The notes: generated from the letters alone by a model not told the origin. A stretch of DNA of 64,000 nucleotides from Roseitranquillus sediminis (GCF_016918935.1 NZ_JAFFOB010000030.1:1-64000), one strand, 5' to 3'. Counted from the stretch's first letter, positions 36,467 to 45,393 are shown. Numbers and translations are program-made.

Positions 36467-36853
36467 ATGATCGTTCGCGATTTCAACGAGCTGAAGAAGA
36501 CCGACCGTGCCGTGTCGGACGCCCGCTGGACCTCGGTCCGGATGCTTCTGGCCGACGACAAGATGGGATTCTCGTTTCACATCACCACGCTCGAGGCCGG
36601 GTCGGAGCACACGTTCCACTACAAGAACCACTTCGAGAGCGTCTATTGCATGTCGGGCAAGGGGTCGATCACCGACCTCGGCACCGGCCAAACGCACCAG
36701 ATCCGGCCCGGCGTGATGTACGCGCTGAACCTGCACGACAAGCACACCCTGCGCGCCGAGGAGGAGCTGGTGATGGCCTGCTGCTTCAACCCGCCCGTCA
36801 CAGGCACCGAAGTCCATCAGGAGGACGGATCCTATGCCCCAGCCGATGCTTGA
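36467..36853 (+). CDS. ectC: L-ectoine synthase EctC
   Basis: 128-residue cupin closing N-acetyl-diaminobutyrate to ectoine. [38 protein letters not shown] and [16 protein letters not shown] are characteristic, with metal ligands in the cupin strands. The following aspartate kinase gene starts inside its last codons (20-base overlap). No ectD hydroxylase gene is present, so the product should stay ectoine rather than hydroxyectoine. Confidence 0.96.
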   Translation: MIVRDFNELKKTDRAVSDARWTSVRMLLADDKMGFSFHITTLEAGSEHTFHYKNHFESVYCMSGKGSITDLGTGQTHQIRPGVMYALNLHDKHTLRAEEELVMACCFNPPVTGTEVHQEDGSYAPADA

Positions 36854-38306
36854 GACTGTAGAGACACCTGCCGAACGCGGCACCCACACCGTAGAAAAAA
36901 TCGGCGGCACCTCGATGTCGCGCGTGTCAGAACTGGTCGAGACGCTGTTCAAGCGCAGCCGCGAGGGCTCCGGCCCCTACGGCCGCATCTTCGTCGTCTC
37001 GGCCTTCGGGGGGATCACGGACCTCCTGCTCGAGCACAAGAAGTCGGGCGAGCCAGGCGTCTACGCGCTCTTCGCCAGCGCCGAGAGCGACCATGGCTGG
37101 TCCGATGCGCTGAGCCGGGTGGCCAGGGCCATGACCGAGGCGCACGACCGGGTGCTCGACCATCCCGCCGACCGCGAGCTCGCCGCGACCTTCGTGCGCG
37201 AGCGGATCGAGGGGGCGCGCAACTGCCTGATCGACCTGCAGCGGATCTGCTCCTATGGGCACTTCCGCCTGTCGCAGCACATGCTCATCATCCGCGAGCT
37301 GCTGTCGGGGCTGGGCGAAGCGCATTCGGCCTTCGTCACCTCGCTGCTGCTGCGCCGCAGCGGCATCTCGGCGCGCTTCGTCGACCTCTCGGGCTGGCGC
37401 GACGAGACGGAGGTAGATCTGCAGGAGCGTATTCGCGAGGGGCTGGATGGCATCGACCTGACGCAGGAGATGCCGATCGTCACCGGCTACGCGCAATGCA
37501 CCGAGGGCCTCATGCGGCAGTTCGACCGCGGCTATTCTGAAGTGACCTTCAGCCAGATCGCCGCCCTGACGCGGGCACGCGAGGCGATAATCCACAAGGA
37601 GTTCCACCTCTCCTCGGCCGACCCGAAGCTGGTGGGCGCGGATGCCGTCCACAAGCTCGGCCACACCAACTACGATGTGGCGGACCAGCTCTCGAACATG
37701 GGGATGGAGGCGATTCACCCGAACGCGGCCAAGGCGCTGCGCCAGGCGGGGGTGCCGCTGCGCGTGACCAACGCCTTCGAACCTGACGATCCGGGCACCC
37801 TGATCGACGACGAACCGGCCGGCCAGCCGGCGGCAGAGGTCGTGACCGGCCTCGACCTCAAGGCGCTCGAGGTCTTCGAACAGGACATGGTCGGCGTGAA
37901 AGGCTATGACACGGCCATTCTCGAGGCTCTGACGCGGCACAACGTGCGGATCGTTTCGAAGATCTCTAACGCCAACACGATCACGCATTTCGTCGATGCG
38001 CCGCTCAAGACGATCCGGAGGGTCGAGAACGACCTCAGGCAGCGCTATCCGCAGGCCGACTTGACCGTGCGCTCGCTTTCGATCGCCTCGGTCATCGGGC
38101 GCGATCTCGCTGGGCTGCGCGTGCTCTCGCGCGGGTTGGCGAGCCTCGACGAAGCGGGCATCGATGTCATCGCGGCGACGCAGACGACGCGCGGCGTGGA
38201 CGTCCAGTTCGTCGTGAATCAGCAGGATCTCAAGGGCGCCATCAAGGCGCTACACGCCGCTGTCTGCGAAGGGGGCACGGAGGCAGCGGAACGACGCGCC
38301 GCCTGA
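36834..38306 (+). CDS. ask: Ectoine-pathway aspartate kinase (Ask_Ect)
   Basis: 490-residue aspartokinase feeding aspartyl-phosphate to ectoine synthesis. The N-terminal substrate motif is [16 protein letters not shown]; the C-terminal part carries ACT regulatory domains ([35 protein letters not shown]). Ask_Ect enzymes are an osmolyte-dedicated branch with relaxed feedback control. ATG 36834 lies inside ectC; a second ATG at 36846 is possible. A GC hairpin follows at 38333. Confidence 0.93.
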   Translation: MPQPMLETVETPAERGTHTVEKIGGTSMSRVSELVETLFKRSREGSGPYGRIFVVSAFGGITDLLLEHKKSGEPGVYALFASAESDHGWSDALSRVARAMTEAHDRVLDHPADRELAATFVRERIEGARNCLIDLQRICSYGHFRLSQHMLIIRELLSGLGEAHSAFVTSLLLRRSGISARFVDLSGWRDETEVDLQERIREGLDGIDLTQEMPIVTGYAQCTEGLMRQFDRGYSEVTFSQIAALTRAREAIIHKEFHLSSADPKLVGADAVHKLGHTNYDVADQLSNMGMEAIHPNAAKALRQAGVPLRVTNAFEPDDPGTLIDDEPAGQPAAEVVTGLDLKALEVFEQDMVGVKGYDTAILEALTRHNVRIVSKISNANTITHFVDAPLKTIRRVENDLRQRYPQADLTVRSLSIASVIGRDLAGLRVLSRGLASLDEAGIDVIAATQTTRGVDVQFVVNQQDLKGAIKALHAAVCEGGTEAAERRAA

Positions 38307-38332
38307 GGGATCGTCGTAGGACCTGCAAGGAG

Positions 38333-38355
38333 CCGGCCGCCGTCGAAGCGGCCGG
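38333..38355 (+). other. Hairpin downstream of ask
   Basis: ccggccgc (38333-38340) pairs perfectly with gcggccgg (38348-38355), followed by ACCCATTT. T-content is low, so it is a weak intrinsic terminator candidate for the ect operon. Confidence 0.45.
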
Positions 38356-38478
38356 ACCCATTTCCGTATGTGCTAGCATCTCGCCCTCGGCGACAATCCG
38401 CTCAATCTTATGGTTCTCGGCTTGATCGAGCACGTCCACCAGAGGTTGAATTAGGTGAATCGTCTGGGAGGAATCGAT

Positions 38479-38721
38479 TTGGCGCTCGCGATGATCTTCT
38501 TCGGCGGCGTGGTCGGGTTGACACTTGCCTCGGGCATGGCCGCACTCGCGCATGTCGGGGTGCTGGGCTTCGTCGGGATCTGGGCCTTCGGAAGTGTCCT
38601 CGGCACGCTCGGCAGTGCGATGCTGGTGGTGGCTTTCAGGCCGGGTTCTTCGACGAAGGAAAACGGCGCGCCGCACACGAGTCTGACGGGCCGCATCAAC
38701 GGGACCTGGCGCGGAACGTGA
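38479..38721 (+). CDS. Small two-helix membrane protein, unknown function
   Basis: About 80 residues. Two hydrophobic segments (MIFFGGVVGLTLASGMAALA and VGVLGFVGIWAFGSVLGTLG) precede a polar tail. TTG 38479 is chosen because GGGAGG lies seven bases upstream; the in-frame GTG at 38455 has no such site and ATG 38491 is too far. No family is recognised. It stands between the ectoine operon and a cold-shock gene. Confidence 0.5.
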   Translation: MALAMIFFGGVVGLTLASGMAALAHVGVLGFVGIWAFGSVLGTLGSAMLVVAFRPGSSTKENGAPHTSLTGRINGTWRGT

Positions 38722-38870
38722 AGCTTGCGCGACTCACGACCTCGCGCTAGGAGGCGGGCGCTACGCCTACTCTATCGACCACTGTCTCCCTAAAGGCTTC
38801 AGTCCCTCGATGACGCAGACGAAGCCGGCCTGCCGCAATTTCGCGGGCAGGAAGACCAAGGAGACGACGG

Positions 38871-39077
38871 ATGGCCAACGGCACCGTGAAGTGGTTCAAC
38901 AGCACCAAAGGCTATGGGTTTATTGCGCCTGAGGGCGGCGGCAAGGACGTGTTCGTGCACATCTCGGCCGTCGAGCGTTCGGGCCTGCAGACCCTGAACG
39001 ACGACCAGAAGGTGACTTTCGATCTCGAGACCGGCCGCGATGGCCGCGCCTCGGCGACCAACATCTCGGTCGCCTGA
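38871..39077 (+). CDS. cspA: Cold-shock protein, copy 1
   Basis: 68-residue CspA-family RNA chaperone. RNP1 is KGYGFIAPE and RNP2 is VFVHISAVE; the start MANGTVKWFNSTKGYG is typical. ATG follows CAAGGAGACGACGG. The upstream 149 bases contain a CCTGCC/GGCAGG stem typical of a structured csp leader. A second copy lies on the minus strand at 44715-44921. Confidence 0.95.
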   Translation: MANGTVKWFNSTKGYGFIAPEGGGKDVFVHISAVERSGLQTLNDDQKVTFDLETGRDGRASATNISVA

Positions 39078-39104
39078 TCGATTGACGATACTCAGCGGGG
39101 CGGA

Positions 39105-39731
39105 TCAGTCGATCATGCCCCGCACTTCGGCCCAGAGTGCGCGGACCTCCTCGGCCGCCTTGCCCGCTCGGGTCATCTCCACCACGCCTCGCCCCTGACC
39201 GGTTGCTTCCGCGTAGACCACGCGGTTTCCCAGCATCGTCACCAGGCGCGGCGCCTCGATGTCCCCCAACGCCGCAACGACCTCGTCCATCAGCCGCGCG
39301 CGCGGTGCGGATCGGTTGAGCACGATCGCCGAGCGCCGCTTTTCGCGTGCGGCCAAGTCTAGGACGCTTTCCGTGGCCCAGAGGTCGAGGTGGCTCGATG
39401 CAACGGGCACCAGGATGAGCGAACTCTCCCTCAGCGCCGGGCGCAGGTCCGCGTCGACCTTCGGTGGCGTATCCACGATGACGATGTCGGACTGTCCGCG
39501 CAGCTTGTCGCACTCGTATGCGACGCCCCAGGCGCTCGATGTCGAGAAGCTCATGCCGGGGTCCATCGCTTGGCGCCGACGCATGAACCACTGGCCGAGG
39601 CTGCCCTGCGGGTCGGTGTCCAGCAGCGCCACGGACATCCCGTCCTCAATCGCGGCGCAGGCGATATTCAGAGCCAGCGTCGTCTTGCCTGACCCGCCCT
39701 TCTGCTGAGCCAGGCTGATTACTTGCCCCAT
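39105..39731 (-). CDS. Orphan ParA-family ATPase
   Basis: 208-residue MinD/ParA-type ATPase with the deviant Walker A KGGSGKTT (residues 11-18), DTDPQGSLGQW and VDTPPKVDADLR. It is shorter than plasmid ParA proteins and has no ParB gene nearby, so a cargo-positioning role other than chromosome partition is likely. ATG 39731 fits MGQVISLAQQKGG; upstream in-frame codons look non-coding. Confidence 0.88.
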   Translation of the reverse strand: MGQVISLAQQKGGSGKTTLALNIACAAIEDGMSVALLDTDPQGSLGQWFMRRRQAMDPGMSFSTSSAWGVAYECDKLRGQSDIVIVDTPPKVDADLRPALRESSLILVPVASSHLDLWATESVLDLAAREKRRSAIVLNRSAPRARLMDEVVAALGDIEAPRLVTMLGNRVVYAEATGQGRGVVEMTRAGKAAEEVRALWAEVRGMID

Positions 39732-39795
39732 GCGCCTCCGCCCCGTTCCATGCCGCGACGCAGCGTAACCGCGGGGGCCCGCCACGGCAACCGGC

Positions 39796-40173
39796 TCAGA
39801 AGGCGGCGGCCGTCCGGCTTCGCGAGGACATGAGACCGCGCACCACTACCACGAGGTCGTCGGAGAAGACGGGTCGGCCGAGCGCGCTCCAGCCTTCCCG
39901 CTCGGCCGCAGCGCGATCGGCATCAAGGCAGATGATCCAGCCGCCCCGTTGGCGGATCAGCTCGGGCAACATCGTGTCGCGCAACGCATCAACGCCGACG
40001 CCGATCACCGCCCCCTCGAGGCGGTCCCACTGCTCGACCTCGTGTTCGGCAGCTGACAGCGACTGGAGGCGCGCGACCTGCGCGTGCGGAACCAGCTCTT
40101 CGAGCGACTGCGCAAGGTCCATCTGCACCAGCGTGTGCGGCTCGACGACGAGGAATCTGACGATGCCGTCCAT
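39796..40173 (-). CDS. Receiver-like protein lacking the phospho-acceptor Asp
   Basis: 125 residues. RFLVVEPHTLVQMDLAQSLEEL resembles the first strand and helix of a response-regulator receiver. The expected acceptor position falls in GAVIGVGVDALRD, where the strand-end Asp is missing, and the Lys region reads GRPVFSDDLV. It may be a pseudo-receiver or fold relative. It is divergent from a Crp/Fnr gene and next to the orphan ParA gene. Confidence 0.65.
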   Translation of the reverse strand: MDGIVRFLVVEPHTLVQMDLAQSLEELVPHAQVARLQSLSAAEHEVEQWDRLEGAVIGVGVDALRDTMLPELIRQRGGWIICLDADRAAAEREGWSALGRPVFSDDLVVVVRGLMSSRSRTAAAF

Positions 40174-40270
40174 GTCGCGTCATCCTTGGTTTGCGGCGAA
40201 TGGCGTTCGTCTTGGGGGATTGGCCGGAGCGTGTCATTAACATACGACATACGCCGCAGCGGAGTCCTTG

Positions 40271-40999
40271 ATGAATATCCTCTGCAGGTCCTGCATCCTG
40301 CGCGGCAGAGCCCTGTTTAATCCGATGTCCGCCGAGGAAGTCGACTACATGCAGGAGTTCCGCAGCGGCTTTCTGGAAGTCGAGCGGGGGACGTCGCTCT
40401 TCGAAGAGGGCGCCAGCAGCCATCAACTTTATACGGTCATCAGGGGGATGGGCCTGCGCTACAAGACGCTGCCAGACGGTTCGCGGCAGGTCCTCAACTT
40501 CGTCTTCCCCGGCGACTTCCTCGGGCTGCAATCGGGCCTGATGCTCGAGATGGGACACAGCGTCGAGGCCACGACTCAGATGTCGCTCTGCGTGTTCGAG
40601 CGCAAGGCGCTTTGGCGGCTCTTTCGCGACCAGCCCTCGCGTGCGCTCGACATCACGTGGCTCGCCGCGACGAGTGAGCACTTTCTCGGTGACGCCCTGA
40701 CGGCGGTGGGGCGAAAGGATGCGACCCAGCGCGTCGCGTGGGCCCTGGTCCGTATATGGGGCCGATGTGAGGCACTGGGGCTGACGCAAGGCATGAGCTG
40801 CCCGATGCCGTTTCGTCAGCAGGACCTCGCCGACGCCTTGGGCCTGTCGCTCGTCCATACGAACAAGACGCTCGGACGGTTGCGCAAGAGGCAGCTCGCA
40901 GACTGGACCGAAGGCAGGTTGCAGATCATGGACCTCGATACGCTCGCTGAGATCGGGATGGTGGAAGAGGTGGTGCCCGCGCCGCGGCCACTGATCTGA
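40271..40999 (+). CDS. Crp/Fnr-family transcription regulator
   Basis: 242 residues: N-terminal cyclic-nucleotide-like domain (LFEEGASSHQLYTVIRG, VFPGDFLGLQSG) and a C-terminal winged helix (FRQQDLADALGLSLVHTNKTLGRL). The N-terminus has CRSC but lacks the full FNR iron-sulfur cysteine set. ATG 40271 is preferred over the adjacent TTG. The ligand is unknown. First of three such regulators within 3.7 kb. Confidence 0.88.
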   Translation: MNILCRSCILRGRALFNPMSAEEVDYMQEFRSGFLEVERGTSLFEEGASSHQLYTVIRGMGLRYKTLPDGSRQVLNFVFPGDFLGLQSGLMLEMGHSVEATTQMSLCVFERKALWRLFRDQPSRALDITWLAATSEHFLGDALTAVGRKDATQRVAWALVRIWGRCEALGLTQGMSCPMPFRQQDLADALGLSLVHTNKTLGRLRKRQLADWTEGRLQIMDLDTLAEIGMVEEVVPAPRPLI

Positions 41000-41196
41000 T
41001 CGCAGGCGAGGCTGTCCCGGAACCGGCGCGGGAAAGGCTTCGTTCTGTCGCAAAGGGCGCCAGAGCGCCTAGAGCACTGCCAGGAGCACCGAATGCGACA
41101 AGGCTATGCCCGGCGCGCGCGCGCCGGCGGCGGCGAATTGCGGTCAGTTCGATGGCGCCGGCTCGCGACCCGCCTCTGTCCACCCGGGATGACCAG

Positions 41197-42165
41197 ATGA
41201 CCCGGAACGACAGTATCGCCATCGTTGTCGGCGGCACCGCCGGCGTGGGGCGCGCCGTTGTCGAGGCCTTCCTCGCCGAAGGTTACCGCGTCGGCGTGGT
41301 GGCGCGCGGCGAGGCGCGCCTGCAGGCGATGGAGAACGAATTCCCCGGGCGCGTGAAGACAGCGTCGGCCGACGCCGGGGTCGCGGAGCAGCTTGACCGG
41401 GCGACGGACAATCTCGTGCAGGCTCTGGGCATCCCTCGGGCCTGGATCAATTGTGCAATGCTGACGAGCTTCTCGCCGTTCGAGATGATGGAAGTGGAGG
41501 AGTTCGAACAGATCACACGCGCCACTTACCTCGGCCAAGTGAACGGCACCCGTGCAGCGTTGCGTGTGATGGGGCGCGGAAACATCGTCAACGTAGGTTC
41601 CGGGCTCGGTTACCGAGCAATCCCCTTCCAGTCGGCCTATTCCGGCGCCAAGCACGCGATAAACGGCTTCACCGCCGCCGTGAGGTCCGAGCTGATGCGC
41701 GACGGGCATCCCGTTAAGCTGAGCCTCGTCCAGCTGCCGGCCATGAACACGCCGCAATTCGACTGGGCTCGCAATAGGCTTCCCGAGCGGCCGCAGCCGG
41801 CGCCGCCGGTATTCCAGCCGGAGGTCGCGGCCCGCGCGGTGCTGCGCGCCATCGAGACGGGGCCGAGAGAGCTCTTGGTCGGCAAATCGGTCCTGCAGCT
41901 TGTGTTCGGCGACATGGTTCTGCCGGACTGGCTGGACCGGAAGCTGGCGGACGAGGGGGTGGAGATGCAGAAGTCGGGCGAGCGCGACAGCGGCAACAGG
42001 CCCGACAATATCTACGAGCCTGTCGACCATCCCAGCACCGCCCATGGCCGGTTCGAGAAACGCGCGAAGGACAGCGGGATCATCGTCGACGGAGACGTGG
42101 CACGAAAGGTGGTCTTCTTCGGGATTCCAGCCGTCGCGTTCCTCTCGGGCGCCGTGATCTTCTGA
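41197..42165 (+). CDS. Short-chain dehydrogenase/reductase with C-terminal extension
   Basis: 322-residue SDR. The Rossmann motif is VVGGTAGVGRAVVEAF, the catalytic region is NVGSGLGYRAIPFQSAYSGAKHA (S, then YxxxK). After the SDR domain comes about 80 residues ending in a hydrophobic VVFFGIPAVAFLSGAVIF, possibly a membrane anchor. ATG 41197 is preferred to ATG 41152 because it places the Rossmann strand at the usual distance. Substrate unknown. Confidence 0.87.
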   Translation: MTRNDSIAIVVGGTAGVGRAVVEAFLAEGYRVGVVARGEARLQAMENEFPGRVKTASADAGVAEQLDRATDNLVQALGIPRAWINCAMLTSFSPFEMMEVEEFEQITRATYLGQVNGTRAALRVMGRGNIVNVGSGLGYRAIPFQSAYSGAKHAINGFTAAVRSELMRDGHPVKLSLVQLPAMNTPQFDWARNRLPERPQPAPPVFQPEVAARAVLRAIETGPRELLVGKSVLQLVFGDMVLPDWLDRKLADEGVEMQKSGERDSGNRPDNIYEPVDHPSTAHGRFEKRAKDSGIIVDGDVARKVVFFGIPAVAFLSGAVIF

Positions 42166-42320
42166 GTCCAGCCGTTTGGACATGAGCCGCCTCGGCGGGT
42201 TGCTTTCTGGCGCGGGGAACGGCAGTCGCGAGCCGCGCGTTTGCTGCGCATGGACGGAGGCTCGATCAACACAGTGCTGATCTTCATCGGCCTGCTTGCC
42301 GCGAAGGGCGCGGGCAGGCC

Positions 42321-43055
42321 ATGAGTGACGGCTGCCTCGTTTCGCGACTGCGGCGCTACATGGCGCTCACGCCAACCGAATGTGCGGTGCTGGCCGACAT
42401 GGAGCGAGAGGAGGAGCAGAAAGAGGCCGGCAAGATCGTGATCCGTCGCGGCGACTCCTCCGAAAACGTCCACGTTCTGAAGAGCGGGTGGGCCGTCTCG
42501 CGCAGTGTCGGGCCCGAGGGCAGGCTGCAAATCCTGCGCATCTTCCTGCCGGGCGACATCGTCGGTCTCGCCGAGGTCGGGCCGCCGGAATCGCCCCATG
42601 AGGTGGTGATGCAGACGAGCGGCGTTCTCTGCTCCTTTCCGCGCGCCGGCCTCTCACGTCTCTTCATCGAGACTCCCCGCTTGGCGGCGCTCTTCTTCGC
42701 GCTGGGGAGCCTCGATCAGGTTGCGCTTCGGGACCGGGTAGCATCGCTCGGTCTGCATTCGGCCGAGGACCGGATCATCCACTTCCTGCTCGACCTGCGC
42801 GCCCGGCTGGCGATCACCAATGCCCAGCTCGAGGACAGCTTCCGGCTACCCTTCAGCCAGGCCGAGATCGGCCAGATCGTTTCCCTGACCCCGGTTTATG
42901 TGAACCGCCTGCTGAGGCGGATGGCAAGGGAGGGCCGCGTGGAGATAGACAAGCCCTTCATCCGCCTGCTCGACCGCTCCGGGATGGAGCGCCAGATCGG
43001 ATTCACGGATCGCTACTATACCGCCGACACCTCCTGGTTTCCGCCCCCTGCCTAA
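42321..43055 (+). CDS. Crp/Fnr-family transcription regulator
   Basis: 244 residues. The sensor domain shows IVIRRGDSSENVHVLKSGWA and FLPGDIVGLAEVG; the HTH is FSQAEIGQIVSLTPVYVNRLLRRM. No FNR-type cysteine cluster. A possible 24-codon frame (42250-42324) overlaps its ATG by four bases. Ligand and targets cannot be read from sequence. Confidence 0.88.
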   Translation: MSDGCLVSRLRRYMALTPTECAVLADMEREEEQKEAGKIVIRRGDSSENVHVLKSGWAVSRSVGPEGRLQILRIFLPGDIVGLAEVGPPESPHEVVMQTSGVLCSFPRAGLSRLFIETPRLAALFFALGSLDQVALRDRVASLGLHSAEDRIIHFLLDLRARLAITNAQLEDSFRLPFSQAEIGQIVSLTPVYVNRLLRRMAREGRVEIDKPFIRLLDRSGMERQIGFTDRYYTADTSWFPPPA

Positions 43056-43166
43056 GGCGACAGGCGCAGGACGGCGCGGCTCTCGCGGCCATAACGACAG
43101 CAGCCGCCGGGGGGTGCCAAACACGCGTCGTTGCTTGCCGGCCAGCGGGCCTCTACCTTTCGGCGG

Positions 43167-43958
43167 ATGACAGAGCCCTTCCTGATCCGCCACGGTCGCG
43201 GCATCGCAGTGTGGCGCGACGCCGGGTCTCGAGGCCCCGCCCAAGGCTGCGACAGCTGCCCGATCCGGCGTCGGACCGTCTGCTCGCTGTGCGAGCCGGA
43301 GGAGCTGAGGCGCCTCGAGAAAATCAAGTACTATCGCACCTACGAGGCTGGCCAGCCGATAATGTGGGCCGGCGACCGGATCGAGTTCGTGGCTTCCCTC
43401 GTCTGCGGTGTCGCGACGCTGAGCCAGACGATGAAGGACGGGCGTACCCAGATGGTAGGGCTGCTATTCCCGTCCGACTTCCTTGGGCGGCCGGGCCGCA
43501 CGTTGGCAGTCTTCGACGTGGTGGCAGTGGCGGAGACGACCCTCTGCTGCTTTCGACGCCGGCCCTTCGAGGCGCTCATGCGCGATACGCCTCACATCTC
43601 GCAGAGGCTCCTGGAAATGGCGCTCGACGAGCTCGACGCGGCGCGGGAGTGGATGATCCTCCTCGGGCGCAAGACCGCCCGCGAGAAGATCGCGAGCTTC
43701 GTGGCCATGACAGCGCGGCGGCAGGCGGCACTCGACGCGACGGCGCCGCGACCAGGAATGGCGGTGACGATCCCCCTGACGCGCGATGACATGGCGAACT
43801 ACCTGGGACTGACGCTTGAGACGGTGAGCCGGCAGATCTCGGCGCTCAAGCGCGAGGGGATTGTGCGACTGGATGGAAACCGGCGGATCGTCATCCCGGA
43901 CTTCGATCGCCTGATCGCGCAGACCGGAGACGACCCGGAAGACGGTCTGCCGGTCTGA
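43167..43958 (+). CDS. fnrL: FnrL, oxygen-responsive Crp/Fnr regulator
   Basis: 263 residues closely following Rhodobacter FnrL: the N-terminal iron-sulfur cysteines in CDSCPIRRRTVCSLC, then LEKIKYYRTYEAGQPIMWAGD, GRTQMVGLLFPSDFLGRPG, LDELDAAREWMILLGRKTA and the HTH DDMANYLGLTLETVSRQISAL. It controls microaerobic respiration and tetrapyrrole genes in relatives. ATG 43167 precedes the conserved region; earlier in-frame codons are unlikely. A tRNA gene follows on the other strand. Confidence 0.94.
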   Translation: MTEPFLIRHGRGIAVWRDAGSRGPAQGCDSCPIRRRTVCSLCEPEELRRLEKIKYYRTYEAGQPIMWAGDRIEFVASLVCGVATLSQTMKDGRTQMVGLLFPSDFLGRPGRTLAVFDVVAVAETTLCCFRRRPFEALMRDTPHISQRLLEMALDELDAAREWMILLGRKTAREKIASFVAMTARRQAALDATAPRPGMAVTIPLTRDDMANYLGLTLETVSRQISALKREGIVRLDGNRRIVIPDFDRLIAQTGDDPEDGLPV

Positions 43959-43968
43959 AGTCCGGGCC

Positions 43969-44044
43969 TGGCAGGGGCGGAGGGGCTCGAACCCCCGACC
44001 CTCGGTTTTGGAGACCGATGCTCTACCAACTGAGCTACACCCCT
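43969..44044 (-). tRNA. tRNA-Trp (anticodon CCA)
   Basis: On the minus strand AGGGGTG pairs with CGCCCCT to form the acceptor stem. The D arm (GCTCAGTTGGTAGAGC), anticodon arm TCGGT-CTCCAAA-ACCGA with anticodon CCA, and T arm (GGGGGTTCGAGCCCC) are complete. Discriminator G and an encoded CCA end follow. Length 76 bases with CCA. Confidence 0.97.
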
Positions 44045-44230
44045 AGGCCGTGCGGCTGATTACGCCGCTCGTTTCTTTATTTCAAGCGCGAAACGGGCGG
44101 TGGCGCGCGGGCGGAGACCCGCCGGTCCCGAGGCCGGCGGTTGAAAGCCGAGCGCGCACTCACAGGTGTAGGACACGCCGTCGGCCGGTACGCCGGTCGG
44201 CAATGGAGAAAGCAACGAAAGGAGGTCGCG

Positions 44231-44638
44231 ATGCACCTCACCAACCAACTCGCCGCATCGGCGGCAATGCTGACGATGGCGCTGGGCGCTCAGGCGCTGG
44301 CCCAGACGACGCCGCAGACGCAAGGCGGGGCGCAGGCCGAGACGCAGGCGCTGGAGTTCAACGACGACAAGCTGCGCGCCTTCGTGAACGCCGCTCTCGA
44401 GGTCGAGGCGGTGCACCGCGACTTCGCCGCTCAGGCCGAGGACGCCGAGGGAGACGAGGAGCTGCAGAACATCGCCGAGGAGGCGAACCAGTCCATCATG
44501 CAGACGATCGAGGGCGCCGAGGGCATCACGATGGACGAATACGTCGCCATCAGCGAGGCGGCGAAGACGGATGAGGACCTCGTCCGTCGCATCGCGCTGC
44601 TGCTCCGAGAGTCCACGGGGGAGCCGAGCGGCGGCTAG
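44231..44638 (+). CDS. Exported DUF4168-type protein
   Basis: 135 residues: signal peptide (LAASAAMLTMALGAQALAQ), a Gln/Thr-rich linker, then a helical domain with FNDDKLRAFVNAALEVEAVHRDF and MDEYVAISEAAKTDEDLVRRIA, matching the DUF4168 pattern. ATG 44231 follows a strong AAAGGAGGTCGCG. Likely periplasmic; function unknown. A bidirectional terminator follows. Confidence 0.8.
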   Translation: MHLTNQLAASAAMLTMALGAQALAQTTPQTQGGAQAETQALEFNDDKLRAFVNAALEVEAVHRDFAAQAEDAEGDEELQNIAEEANQSIMQTIEGAEGITMDEYVAISEAAKTDEDLVRRIALLLRESTGEPSGG

Positions 44639-44657
44639 GAGCGGTCCCTGAAACGCG

Positions 44658-44690
44658 AAACGCCCGGCTTCGGCCGGGCGTTTTTTCTTT
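44658..44690. terminator. Bidirectional terminator with UUCG loop
   Basis: acgcccggc (44660-44668), TTCG, gccgggcgt (44673-44681), followed by TTTTTTCTTT on the plus strand and preceded by AAA runs that serve the minus strand. It separates the convergent DUF4168 and cold-shock genes. Confidence 0.9.
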
Positions 44691-44714
44691 TCCGATCAGC
44701 GGCTTTCGCTGTGA

Positions 44715-44921
44715 TCAGACGGCCGAAAGGTTCGCCGCCGACTCGCGGCCCTGGCGGTCGCGCTCGAGGTCGTAGGTGACCTTCTGGCCGTCTTCCAGCG
44801 AGGAGAGGCCGGCGCGCTCGAGCGCGGAGATGTGCACGAACACGTCGCGCGAGCCGCCCTCGGGCTGGATGAAGCCGTAGCCTTTGGTGGTGTTGAACCA
44901 CTTCACGGTACCATTTGCCAT
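44715..44921 (-). CDS. Cold-shock protein, copy 2
   Basis: 68-residue CspA-family protein with RNP1 KGYGFIQPE and RNP2 VFVHISALE, about two-thirds identical to copy 1 at 38871. ATG 44921 follows an AAAGGGATACAAAATC leader. A long upstream region (to 45160) holds a candidate promoter and the TTGCAA-type element. Confidence 0.95.
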   Translation of the reverse strand: MANGTVKWFNTTKGYGFIQPEGGSRDVFVHISALERAGLSSLEDGQKVTYDLERDRQGRESAANLSAV

Positions 44922-45043
44922 GATTTTGTATCCCTTTAAAGATCCGCCCGCGGGAGTGCGGCGGCTTGGCTCAGTCGGTCGCGATCGAGACTGAAGCCGG
45001 TGAGGGAGACAGCGGTTCGACAGAGATAACGTAGCGAGGAAGC

Positions 45044-45071
45044 ATATGCGCGCTCCACCGCCGCGTGGCAA
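45044..45071 (-). promoter_or_regulatory. Candidate promoter of cold-shock copy 2
   Basis: On the minus strand TTGCCA (45071-45066), a 16-base spacer and CATATG (45049-45044) resemble a sigma-70-type promoter. It would give a leader of over 100 bases, which is common for csp genes. Confidence 0.35.
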
Positions 45072-45083
45072 GGGGGAACCGGG

Positions 45084-45125
45084 TTCTTGCAACTTCGTGC
45101 AAGTCCACAGGCCCGGTCTTGCAAA
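45084..45125 (-). promoter_or_regulatory. TTGCAA-type element, copy 2 (upstream of cold-shock gene)
   Basis: On the minus strand TTGCAA (45124-45119), ACTTGCA and GTTGCAA (45092-45087) have the same 22- and 10-base spacing as the copy at 9320-9361; 31 of 42 bases agree. On the plus strand CTTGCA-N6-TGCAAG (45086-45103) is a perfect inverted repeat. One more TTGCAAG lies further upstream at 45150. Confidence 0.6.
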
Positions 45126-45224
45126 TACTTCAACGACATCGGCGGCATCTTGCAAGAACAGGTATGCACGTACATGGCGCGCCTCGCGGCATCACCGTGC
45201 ATCGTCGCACAGCCTCCGCGATTG

Positions 45225-45385
45225 GCGGGCGGCGCGACGCGGGTCCACTTCCACTGGCCGGCGAGGACCGGCACTGGCGGGAGATCGGACCGATGGCACC
45301 GACGCAACGCAACAGGCACGGGTTCGTGGAGCGGCCCGAGGCGTGGCCGTATTCGTCGGTCCACGGGGGCGATGCGCGAGGGTCG
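45225..45385 (+). pseudogene. Remnant of a RAYT (REP-associated tyrosine transposase)
   Basis: The frame at 45310-45363 reads NRHGFVERPEAWPYSSVH, closely resembling the conserved C-terminal part of RAYT/Y1 transposases (NPVxHGLVxxPxDWPxSSxH). Upstream frames contain HWREIG and other garbled pieces. No full open frame remains. A REP-like inverted pair follows at 45394-45486. Confidence 0.65.
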
Positions 45386-45393
45386 GTTCGAGC

